NCBI GenBank assembly: GCA_905221605.1
Contig: CAJNDS010000646.1
Span: forward strand, 481,397-545,396
Direction of reading: 5' to 3'
DNA length: 64,000 bases
From: Symbiodinium natans
Taxonomy: Eukaryota; Sar; Dinophyceae; Suessiales; Symbiodiniaceae
In this document: positions 22,486 to 31,360 of the stretch, piece by piece
How the letters are laid out: each line of letters starts with the position of its first letter
Numbering within the stretch: the first letter of the stretch is position 1
Program-made: the position numbers and the translations under genes
Notes under the pieces: model-generated
Seen by the model: only the letters and a program-made list of their open reading frames with translations
Databases searched by the model: none
Told to the model about the DNA's origin: nothing

Positions 22486-23360
22486 CTGGTGAATTCGAGA
22501 CAGATGTGACTGTCCATAGACGAAACCTTGTCAGAAAGGGCAAGAGAAAACAGTGCATCGGTTTGACTTTGGCCGAATGCTGGCAAACCTTATATGTTCG
22601 AGCACTTGTAGAGACTATTTTTACTCATGTTGTTCTGGTTAACATCAGGATACCTATAATACCGTTGGATCGTGGCATCTGCGATGTTGGCGGCCCTGAG
22701 CTCAGAGTGCTTGATACATTCGGGTGCAGATCTCGCCTCGGGCCTAGTTGCCTGTTGTCGAGGCTTTTTGTTGGGTACTTTGTTTTGGTTAGAGGAGAAG
22801 TGCATTTGTTTGGTAACCTCACGACAAATGACAGACGTATGTGCATCGAGATGCAGTGCAGTGTTGGAGAATCGTTTTGGGACATGAAGATGCCCGCAAG
22901 CCCGCGCCCAAGTCTAAGGGCAAGGGACGCGGTAAAGAAAAGACTGACGGCACTTCTGCCGTGCCCGGCTTCGAGGCATCCTGGTTTTAGAAGATCGGTA
23001 AGCGTGAACTCTGCAAGCGGTATGCCGTGGGCAAGTGCTCCAATCCTAACTGCCGCTATGCTCACCTCTGCCCGATCCCACTGCCGTCCGGCAAGCCCTG
23101 CGGGCAGAAACATACCGCAGCAGAACACAAGAACACGGCACATTGACTATCTTCTGTATCCGGCAACCCTGTGCCGGTGTCTTCCGACTCGGAAGATGAC
23201 TCCTGCAGCGCCGAAGCTACTGCGCGTCCTGCACCCTTGCACACACACACACAACGCTATTGCCGCACCGACGCCCGCGGCCCCGTGCAACACAGCGTTC
23301 CCGCCTGCAGCCCCGAGTTCCGACTGTCCGCAGCCGACTCTCACATCACACAGCCCATTA

Positions 23361-24776
23361 ATGCCCGTTAATCATGGTCCCACCTCTGCTAAGGAACCGG
23401 CACGCCCGACACCGCCTGGCGTTTGCGAGCAACCGGTCCTGCACCGTTCTCTGCCTAGCCAGCCCAGCATGCCTTGCCCGCCCCCCCATGCGCCGGCACG
23501 CTCGGTCGCCCCGAGCGTACGTGAGCAACCGGCTGCCGCATCTTGCGCTGACTCTGCCTTTCCTTCTCGCCACTTCCTGCCGGCATGCCTGGTTGTTCCG
23601 GGGATTCGTGAGCAACCGGCATCTGACCTGCCCAGTCTTTCACTGGCTCCACGCGCTTCGCAGGATTGCCCCGGGCCTCACTGTCGCCCCATCCCAGGTG
23701 TTTGCATGTTTCTGGACCTGTTTGCTGGTTCCTCGGCCCCGGTTCACAACGCCATCCGCAAGCTCCTTCTAGCACGCATGGAACCGGTGGATCTTCTGAC
23801 TGGTTCTGCCCTAGATGTTTCCGACGATGTCACCTACTCCGCGCTCTGTCGGTTGTGCGCTTCCGGCTTAATTGGTGCTTGCTGTGCTGCGCCGCCATGC
23901 TCGGCCTACTCTCGCGCGCGCCTTGCAAAGCCGGGCCCCCCGCCGGTGCGCACGCCGTCTTTTCCATTGGGTCTGCCCAACCTTTCTCCGAAACAGCAGC
24001 GTGAGCTCGCCATGTCTACACTTCTGCATCAACGCACACGCCACCTACTTTCTCTTGTGGCCGCGCGCGGGGGCATCATTTTTCTGGAGAACCCCTCTAC
24101 TAGCTTGCTGTGGCTGGATCCCCAGGTCATGGCCTGGGTCCGTGCGTTTGCCCCGTTCGGAGCGTCCGTTGCCTCTTGTGCCCATGGCCTGGATTACAAG
24201 AAAGCTTGGCTGTTCTGGTGTAACCGGCCGTCGGTGGCAGCTCTGGCATCCGTGTGCCCGCACCTGCCCGCCTACCATCGCCCCTTGTCGAGACAGCGCA
24301 CCGCAGATGGAGGTTTCCTCACCAGAACGACGGCCTGTTGCCGCCCTCCCTCGCCAGCTCCATTGCATCCCTCTGCGTCCCCTTCGTGTCAATTGAGGAC
24401 CGCGATTATACACTGTCTACATGGGTTGACTTGTTGCCCGCCCTTCCCGGTGGAGGATGGCGCTGGCACGGGCAGCGCCGCCTGTCACGTTCGACCACAA
24501 AGTGACGACCACTTTAAGGCCCTGCGCCGTGCTTGGTCCGCCCGCCTGGCCCACACTGGTCTAGTTCCCAAAATAGTCACCGCATTGTCTTCCGGAGCTA
24601 AAACTGCGCCTCTGTCTGAAGACGAACTTGCTCCGCTCTTCCTCGACCTGCGCGAGTTTCTGCAAGTCCACCAGGACGATACTTGGGCCGCGCTTATGTC
24701 GATTGACGACGGCCAGCCCTTCCGTCTGTCTCTCTGGCCTCGCTTCCGTTGTGGGAACCGCACTCCGCCATTGTGA
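23361..24776 (+). CDS. C5-methyltransferase-like domain of the YR element
   Basis: From an ATG at 23361 the frame is open to a TGA at 24774-24776. A Pro-rich linker leads to CMFLDLFAGSSAPVHNAI (about 23706-23760), which fits methyltransferase motif I. CCAAPPCSAYSRAR (about 23881-23920) is like the PPC catalytic motif of C5-cytosine methyltransferases, and IIFLENPSTSLLW is like the ENP/ENV motif. DIRS elements usually carry a DAM-like adenine methyltransferase with DPPY, which I do not see. Dinoflagellate retrotransposons with C5 methyltransferase genes have been reported, so self-methylation of the cDNA is a possible role. The RT follows in the same frame after this single TGA. A catalytically dead Rossmann relative is the alternative. 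Confidence 0.6.
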   Translation: MPVNHGPTSAKEPARPTPPGVCEQPVLHRSLPSQPSMPCPPPHAPARSVAPSVREQPAAASCADSAFPSRHFLPACLVVPGIREQPASDLPSLSLAPRASQDCPGPHCRPIPGVCMFLDLFAGSSAPVHNAIRKLLLARMEPVDLLTGSALDVSDDVTYSALCRLCASGLIGACCAAPPCSAYSRARLAKPGPPPVRTPSFPLGLPNLSPKQQRELAMSTLLHQRTRHLLSLVAARGGIIFLENPSTSLLWLDPQVMAWVRAFAPFGASVASCAHGLDYKKAWLFWCNRPSVAALASVCPHLPAYHRPLSRQRTADGGFLTRTTACCRPPSPAPLHPSASPSCQLRTAIIHCLHGLTCCPPFPVEDGAGTGSAACHVRPQSDDHFKALRRAWSARLAHTGLVPKIVTALSSGAKTAPLSEDELAPLFLDLREFLQVHQDDTWAALMSIDDGQPFRLSLWPRFRCGNRTPPL

Positions 24777-24803
24777 GTCCGCCATGGAAATCCGCACTCG
24801 ACA

Positions 24804-26524
24804 ATGCTGAGATTGTCGATCCAGGAAGAACTGCGTGCAGGCTGGATCCTGGAGGTTCCTGGGGGTGATGCCGAGCTGAAGCGGAGATATGAACACACTG
24901 CAGTCGGCAAGTTGGGGGTGGTGCTTTCAGAGGGCCGCCCGCCACGTCTTGTGGTTGACAGCTCCATTTCTGGTGTTACCGAAGCCACACACTTGCCTAA
25001 TCGATCCGCCAATCCGACCCTTCTGGACATTCGCCGCTGCCTCCCCATCTCCGATGCCCGCGAACGCTTGGTCGCCCTGGTTTTAGATGTCAGCAAGGCG
25101 CATCGCCGCCTCAAAACCTTGCCCGCAGACCAAGGCCTGCTGTGCTTCCGCCACCGTGGCCGCCTCTATCAGTGTAAAACCTTGAACTTTGGTGCATGCG
25201 CGTCTGGGTTCTACTGGGCTCGTGTGGCTGGTCTGCTTGTCCGCCTCGTTCACCGGTTTTGGTGGGTCGGCCACTCTGCCCTCATTTATGTGGACGACCT
25301 AATATCCATCTTGAAAAATCATCGGCCCCGCTACTTGCCGCTCTGCTCGTGGTTCTGCTTCAAATATTGAACGTGCCGATGAGTTGGCATAAAGCCAAAC
25401 TTTCCGCCTCTGTCATTTGGATCGGTTGGCAAATGGACTTCCGCACGTTTACTGTCCGTCTGGAACCGGCCAAACTTCAACGGTTATTGGCCCTGCTCCG
25501 ACAGTGCTACCGCTGCACGAAGTTGTCAGCCACCACGTTGGAAAAGCTCACTGGCAAGCTGCTCTGGCTTTCCAACCTTTTCCGTGCATTCCGGCCGTCC
25601 CTCGCACCCCTGTATCAGGACCAATACTGCCCTCCCCTGGTACATGTTGCCCTATCTGTGCAAGCATGGGCACGCCTGCAGTCCGTGCTCTCCAATGACC
25701 TCCGGGTTATTGGGCCGTCAGGTCTTGCGTCCGCCCCCTTAGGCAGCCGCGTGTTCCGTGTGGCCCAGACCGCTGTTCTAACCAAGGAAGAATTGCCTCA
25801 GTTTCCGCCGTCCGCTCGGCGTCTCTGGGTCCAGATCTCAGACCTTGCGCACCCTGACCGAGTCATCTCGGACGCTTCACGCGCCGTGATGGACATGTGG
25901 CTTCAGATCTGCCGCTCTGGGACCGACTTCAAATCCTTATTGCTGTCACCTCATTTCGAATGTGAGGCCTTTGCTGACGCACGTGCTGACGGTTCTTCCG
26001 CCGGTCTGGGCGGGTTCGTTCGCCTGCCTGGGGGCCAAACTCTTTTTTTCCAGGTCACGTTCTCTCAAGCGGAGCTTCACTCACTGTTTCCGTGGTTCCC
26101 GCCTGATCATTCGCCTCAGCATTACATTGCAGCCTGGGAACTTCTCGCTCAATGTGCCTTACTGCATCTTCTTGCCTGCCTGCTGCCAGCGGGACATCCG
26201 CCGCTGCATGTCACGTTTAGGTGTGACAACTCCGCAACGGATTCCGCGTCCTGGAAAGGTCTATCACTCGCTACAGGCATGTGTAGCCTTCTGCGCTCCT
26301 TCTTTCTTCTGCAGGAAAGGCAGTACATTTCGGTCCATATAGACCATGTCTTCGGGTTCAGGAATGACCTAGCAGATGGTCTTAGCCGCGGCTATGACGC
26401 CCAACTTCTGGGTTTCTCCGAGTCCGCACGCTGCCAAATCCCTTGGTCCGCTCTGCCTTCATCTTTCTCTTGTCATACGTACCCCCTGGAGCTAGATCTC
26501 TCCGGTTGGCTGGCGTCTGCTTGA
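24804..26524 (+). pseudogene. DIRS-type reverse transcriptase and RNase H, one frameshift
   Basis: The RT reads KLGVVLSEGRPPRLVVDSS, then motif A LVLDVSKAHRRL, then motif C IYVDDLI at 25281-25300. Near 25313-25320, at an A-run, the reading moves to a second frame that continues with LLQILNVPMSWHKAKLS and on to the RNase H. The RNase H residues are visible: CEAFADARADG, IAAWELLAQ, TFRCDNSATD and FRNDLADGLSRG. The domain ends at the TGA at 26524. These enzymes copy the element RNA into DNA and remove the RNA template. The order methyltransferase then RT-RH, in one frame with only a TGA between them, suggests a single polyprotein in active relatives. About 190 bases after the stop the B1 repeat begins. 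Confidence 0.85.
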
Positions 26525-26710
26525 AGAATGCTGGCCTTGTTCCCCCTTCGGGTCAAGCGTGCCGCCTGAAATACTTGGTGCTTTGGACCAGCATTCTGTT
26601 CACCTTTCTTGCCCGGGTGCTTCTGCCCGCAGGCTGCTTAGCTGAAGCACCGCCAGGGATTCTTCTGCCAGCGTGTAAAAAGAAAGGGGTGTGCGTGGTT
26701 CTTCCTTTTT

Positions 26711-26757
26711 CACGTGTGCAACTGAACATTCGTAACGGACTAGTGCGGGTAGTGAAC
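26711..26757 (+). repeat. B1, internal split direct repeat
   Basis: 47 bp from CACGTGTGCAACTG to GGGTAGTGAAC, identical in every base to B2. It abuts A2 directly. Confidence 0.95.
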
Positions 26758-26906
26758 GTGGCTGTACGTGTACAAGTGTGTTTGCTGCCCGCACGCAACG
26801 GCACAGCATGTTCCGCCTGTTCATCCCCCGCCCGCCTGCTGTGTAGCTGCTGGCTCGACAGGCGGATTTGTGCATCTAGTCCGTTCGGATTCACAGTTTC
26901 GACTTC
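26758..26906 (+). repeat. A2, internal split direct repeat
   Basis: 149 bp, about 99% identical to A1, bounded by B1 on the left and B2 on the right without spacer. Under the split-repeat model the B1-A2 joint is the image of the circle junction. Confidence 0.95.
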
Positions 26907-26953
26907 CACGTGTGCAACTGAACATTCGTAACGGACTAGTGCGGGTAGTGAAC
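26907..26953 (+). repeat. B2, right terminal repeat
   Basis: 47 bp identical to B1. It forms the right end of the element; the flank starts TAAAAAAAAG and then enters a TTCGAAG minisatellite. Confidence 0.95.
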
Positions 26954-26973
26954 TAAAAAAAAGAAGGGGGGGC

Positions 26974-27300
26974 TTCGAAGCCCCTTCGCGCTGAAGGTCT
27001 GAAGCCCCCCTTCGGCTCATGAGAACGAAGGAGCGTTGGAAGGCTTCAAAGGCTTCGAAGGGAGGACGAAGCCCCTTCGTCCTCACCTTCGAAGCCTTCG
27101 AAGCCCCCTTCGTCCTCATCTTCGAAGCCTTCGAAGCCCTCTTCGTCCTTACCCTTCGAAGCTTCGAAGCCCTCCCCTTCGTCCTCGCTTTCGAAGCCTT
27201 CGAAGCCCCTTCGTCTTCACCTTCGAAGCCTTCGAAGCCTCGAACCTTCGAAGCCTCTTCGCTCTCACCTTTGAAGCCTTTGAAGCTTTTTGAAACCATT
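26974..27300 (+). repeat. TTCGAAG minisatellite
   Basis: Units of about 45 bp made of CCTTCGTCCTCACC plus two TTCGAAGCC steps. The palindrome TTCGAA recurs many times. Open frames reading FEAFEA or EGFEGF on the two strands are artefacts of the repeat. The next 200 bases (27300-27510) hold no recognised gene. Confidence 0.85.
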
Positions 27301-27510
27301 GCTTCTGCAATTTGGAGTTTCCCAGACCTCAGCTTGGAAGGCTTCGACTGAGAGGCAGTTTGTGGGAGTTCAGGGAAGAGTTGGAATTGAAGGTTTCCGA
27401 CAGCGTTGACTTGGCTGACTTTCGGTGCATGCTCCCCCTCCGGGGCAAGCTTTCCGGTGTGGAGGGGCGCGTCCCCTCCCTTCGAAAAGAGAGAAGAACC
27501 GAAGGGAAGA

Positions 27511-28121
27511 GGAGAATTATTCTAATTCCACGCCCTCAGTTTCTTGTTGTCCTTCGAAGCCTGTGGAAGAGAAGAGTAAAGAATTATTCAAATTCCACCT
27601 GGCAAAGAAGAGTGCGGGTCTGCGCCCCTCAACCCGACAGGTGTCACGAGTACTTCTTTTGAAAGGATAAATGACCATTGAAGCTTGGAAGTTTAAAAGT
27701 TTCGAAAGTTTGAAAAATGAAAACGATGGACGACATGGAGGCGAAAGCTTGAACTTTGAAAGTTAGAGAAAGTTTCTAGCTCGAAGGTTTGAAGCGAGAG
27801 CGAGTTCGAAGTTGAAAGCCAATCGCTGAAGGCAAACACAGCAGGACTGGGCCTCGAGTTCGAAAGGGGTTCGAGGTTGGAGTTTTTGAGCGCCTCTAAA
27901 GTTCAGACTTTAGGAGCTTGAGTTTGAACTTACATCTTCAAAAAAGAAATTACAGGCCTTCGAAGGACAAGAAATTGAAGGGGTGGAATTTAGAACAATT
28001 CTCCACTCTTCTCTTCTACAGGCTTCGAAGGACAACAAGAAACTGAGAGAGGTGGAATTTAGAATAATTCTCTTCTCTTCTTTTTACAGGCCTTCGAAGG
28101 ACAAGAAATTGAGGGGACTAA
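27511..28121. repeat. Inverted-repeat cluster with splice-acceptor-like units
   Basis: The left arm, 27511-27599, is nearly the reverse complement of 27981-28072 (shared blocks include GGCTTCGAAGGACAACAAGA). On the right side a 66-68-bp unit is tandemly repeated, with cores at 27953, 28019 and 28087. Each core is preceded by an AG; at 28019 and 28087 this follows a pyrimidine run (CTCTTCTCTTCTACAG, CTTCTTTTTACAG) as at an intron 3' end. The spacer (27600-27950) has no gene. A foldback or MITE-like element is possible. Confidence 0.65.
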
Positions 28122-31100
28122 TGTCCACGTAAGGGATTTAGTCTGGGAGTTTGCTGCTCGAAGCTAGGGCCTATCCCAGGAGCCTCCTCAGCTCGCTTCG
28201 AAGAGTGCATCAGGATTCTTCAGGAGTTTCGCGTGGAAAGGCCTACAAGTTTAGCGGACTCAGCTCAGCGTAGGCACATCTGAAATTCTGTCCCTGCGAA
28301 ATGCTTGTTTCCAATGAAAAGCACCATACAGCCACACAACAAAACCTCAGCTCTCGCCTTTGTGCCCGATGCGCTTGCCTAGAAACCTTGAATTCTGAAC
28401 GGCCTGCTCTGGTGTGGAACATTTCCATGTCTTGAACATTCTTGGGGTCTGTCTTCGACACGCTCTTCCCTTCTGATTTTGATTCGCACGTTGTCTAAGA
28501 CTTGGCTGGGGGTCTTAGACACCGCGTTCGTTCATGAGACAATTTTGCTCTGGGTTTCGCAAAACGGAATCCATGCACCCATCCGTCTCAAGAGCAGCAT
28601 CTCATTGCAGGCAGTCGTGAAGTGGAGCTTGCGCATTCGTTCAATGGGCACAGCGCGGCTCCCACCAAACTTCTAGATCGCAAGCTTAGCCATCTTGGAA
28701 GCCAAATATGATTTCCCGTAGCGGTGACATGACACAATCGGTCAGCAGGGTTAGTTCAGCACCGAAGTGAGCTGTTCATTGCGGCCCCCACTTCAAAAAC
28801 CTCCCCATGAGGGGTTGTCGCCACGCTGCCAGTTGCGTGAATCCAATTTTAGTGTGCCACCAATACGGTCTGGAATGCCTGATATGACTGGTGCATGTTT
28901 CGATGCGTGCTTTGAATCAGAGGCCAACGCTTGTTGCACGTCTTCCAGCTCAGCCACAAAAGTTTTGTCAGGATTGGTTGGGATTTAGGAGGGGAGGGTA
29001 TTCTCTGCGCGCGTCGTCCCTCGCAAGGGTTCAGAAGGCTCCGCCAAGCTTCCATCTTGATGGGCCATTGTTGGATCACTGTTGAAAAGATCTGCATCGT
29101 TTTGTTCGTGAACTGAGGGGTTTAGGTTTCGCGGCGAGCACGCACTCGCGTTTAATTTTTGTTTTTTTATCGTTTGTGTTGGTTTGCCGCTGATCAGCCT
29201 GCGTAGACGTCTGTTTCACCTGTCCCCGCAAACCGGCCTGCTGATGTGGTACCTTTCCCGAACAATGAGGATTCACCGTGCTGACGTCGGACGACACAAT
29301 GGTTGACTAGGATGATATGCCAGCAGCCCACCTCATGAAGGAAAACCAACGTTCACGAAACAATCCTTGGGCAAAACAACCCCGTGTGCGCATCATCATG
29401 TTCAGGCAACTGATGCGTTCCAAGCATTTCTTCAGCCCCACTGGACGTGGCTGTGTGATTTTGCCGCCCGAAGTCAATGAAGGGGTCGTTTTCAGCGTCG
29501 CCATCAAATTGTGGAATCAATCGCTGCAACCAACAATGGCCCTTGTCGTGGATTGTGAAATCGGCCTACAGCAAATTGCTATGGGTTATTCAGGTGAGTA
29601 GGCATTGAATCCATGGCTGTTTGGTGGAGGGTGGCGAGGGCCGTTCTTCATGCATTTACGGCCCGAGGCTTCTGGGGATTTTGCATAAAACTGAGCACCC
29701 AGGAGCAAATTCGGCATCGAAGGCTTGCGTATTGATTTGTGTAATGCATTGACAAAACAAGACTCAAGAGGCTTTTGCTGTTTGACATGCATGAGCCTAT
29801 CACGAGTTCCCCTGCAGCTGTTTATTGCGCGCCAAACATGTGGCAATGGCACCGCAACACCAGCGCTGTAATGTGTTTGTCGTATGATGCAAGAGATTGT
29901 TCCGCACAAGAAGCAAGACATCCAAGAGACTTTGTATTTCGCATTGTGAAGATTGTTGCCCCCATGAGATGAAATACGTGGCGGTTAAAACGTTCTTGGG
30001 TCAGCCTGCCCGTGACGTTGGTTCTATTTTGGTCCTTGCCATATGAATCCATGCATCAATGCCGAGTCGTTTGCAATGCTGGTATGCCAGGTTTCCTCTT
30101 CTGTTTGATTTCCGCTCAAAGCCAAAACTTTGACGGCAACAAGGCATTGTGTTTTTTTTCAGCAACGTTTGAATTGTTGTTATGGGTGCTGCATCGGAGG
30201 ACACTGCGGTTCTTTCACCTGGACAAGATCACCATGTTCGCGTGGGCATCGGTCAGGCTTGTCTATTGCTTCCATGTTTATGTCATATGGCGATTGGGAT
30301 GGGGAAGGCAACTCTCGTGAAGTTTAGTTGCTTGGGTGGCCCAGCAGACGTTGTGGTTGTCGGCTCAGCAAGATGATTCCACGTGGTAAATGCTGAGAAA
30401 TTCTTTGTTTGTGTTCTTAGGTCACATTGCGGAGCTACGCAGAACGAGCAGACCCTTTGCTTTTTCTGTCGGTTGATCCAGAATTCCCGCCGCAAGACGC
30501 TTAAACCACATGTGCTCGATTTGAAACTGCTTGCGCATGTGGCCACATGTGCTTGCTTGTTCGCACTGGATGGGTTTGTTTCCGTTGTCACTGACATCGG
30601 CAGGGTCAGGTTGCTGCCATGAAGTGCCACGTGTCCCAAGGTCTTTTGGAGGTCATGATTCCTCCACTTTCACACATTGGCTTGAGGCGTGCTCTGTCAA
30701 TGTAGTGAGGTGAAAGGCCAATGCCGCCCCACATCTTGAGTCCAGGACATCGCTGGAAATCATTATGCTACCGCGAAGGGGCTTGGACTCGAACTTAGTG
30801 ACTCAGTTGATGCTGTGAATGTACACTACGTTAGTAGAGGCAAAGTTTGCATTTTAGGGTTTGCGCAGCTTACTTGTTGCTGAGGCCCTGAAGGCGGCAT
30901 CCTTCGCCTAGTCAACATGCGAAAGTTTGCCAGCGAGGCTCACAGTTTTCTGCATCATGTTTTAGCAAAACGACCACCGAAATCTTGTTCGGGAGGAACT
31001 CAATGCAGTGCTGTCCTTGCACTGCTCGTATCTGATTGCATTTGACCTTTTGTTTTGGGTCTGGCCCCTGACTCATCGGTATGTTTGGACGACGCTGGAA

Positions 31101-31270
31101 GCCAAGCCTGTAAACTCAGGAGCATTTGCGGAGCCGGTCTATTTGTCCGACAGGGAGTGGCCTGCCTCCTGCCAGAGTCGCAGGAAGATTAGGCAGTCCG
31201 CAGACCCAGGCTCACCAGCTTTCCGCCGTGTCTTTGGACCTAAAGTGCCTAAAAGTGTTGAGATCCGAGC
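28122..31270. other. No gene recognised
   Basis: Complex, non-repetitive sequence with only short open frames. AG acceptors and pyrimidine tracts occur, so small exons of a host gene could lie here, but I could not connect any to a known family. Confidence 0.35.
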
Positions 31271-31360
31271 AGGATGAGCTAGAGTTCTGCTCGGGCTTCG
31301 GGCGCTGTGACAAGCATGGCGAGTGTCAATGCGACAGTGGCGGCCTCGGCAGCTCCTTGC
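31271..31360 (+). CDS. Possible EGF-like exon
   Basis: The plus strand reads QDELEFCSGFGRCDKHGE and on to CQCDSGG, matching the Cys spacing of the first part of an EGF/tenascin-type repeat (CSGxGxCxxxGxCxCxxG). A candidate acceptor is the GAGCAG just before GATGAG. The next part of an EGF domain is not found adjacent, so it would need a further exon. About 220 bases on, at roughly 31570-31660, another Cys-rich stretch (WLCRDYVNCVEACDVQCHHH) follows a TAG. EGF-like modules sit in extracellular or surface proteins. This could be one exon of such a gene, or chance. Neighbours give no support. Confidence 0.3.

Larger units (their letters stand above)
21312..22885 (+). mobile_element. 1574-bp foreign segment inserted in gag
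   Basis: Removing 21312-22885 and one of the two flanking GAA triplets (21309-21311 and 22886-22888) rejoins the gag codons in frame, SFF-E-DARK. The segment looks richer in A and T and differs in style from the GC-rich element around it. It carries two small ORFs with heptad-like helices. I see no terminal inverted repeats and no GT/GC-AG borders, so it is neither an obvious DNA transposon nor a standard intron. A 3-bp target duplication is possible but weak evidence on its own. Confidence 0.6.
20296..23371 (+). pseudogene. Gag of the YR element with CCCH zinc finger, split by an insertion
   Basis: The start is the ATG at 20296 (MAHRPRLDDP). Frame 1 runs to 20979. The protein-like reading then moves to another frame near 20920, containing TDKFISTALAVPLDPSLRP, ILAADRAVW and ISTCRQDISALLQPRPR, which I take to be a gag-type segment of dinoflagellate YR elements. 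It reaches SVSFFE at 21311, where a 1574-bp segment is inserted. After the insert the frame resumes at 22886-22889 with EDARKPAPKSKGKGRGKEK, meets one TAG, then gives a CCCH finger, CKRYAVGKCSNPNCRYAH (Cx7Cx4Cx3H), and an acidic stretch with SSDSEDDS. Gag would bind and package the element RNA. The copy has at least one frameshift, one stop and the insertion. Confidence 0.75.
14272..26953 (+). mobile_element. 12.7-kb tyrosine-recombinase (DIRS/PAT-like) retrotransposon with split direct repeats
   Basis: The ends have the A1 - body - B1 - A2 - B2 layout: A1 (14272-14418) and A2 (26758-26906) are near identical, and identical 47-bp B1 and B2 lie either side of A2. This layout is known from PAT-, Ngaro- and Kangaroo-type elements, which integrate through a circular intermediate with a tyrosine recombinase instead of an integrase. 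The body agrees: recombinase, gag, methyltransferase-like domain and DIRS-type RT-RNase H, all on the plus strand. The joint B1/A2 (GTGAAC then GTGGCT) equals what joining B2 to A1 in a circle would give. Several ORFs carry frameshifts or stops, and a foreign segment sits in gag. The gene order, with the recombinase first, is unusual for the class as I know it. Confidence 0.9.

Noticed and set aside
27019-27299. Open frames of FEAFEA, or GFEGFEGE on the other strand.
   Set aside because: Products of the TTCGAAG minisatellite, with no unique sequence or conserved ends.
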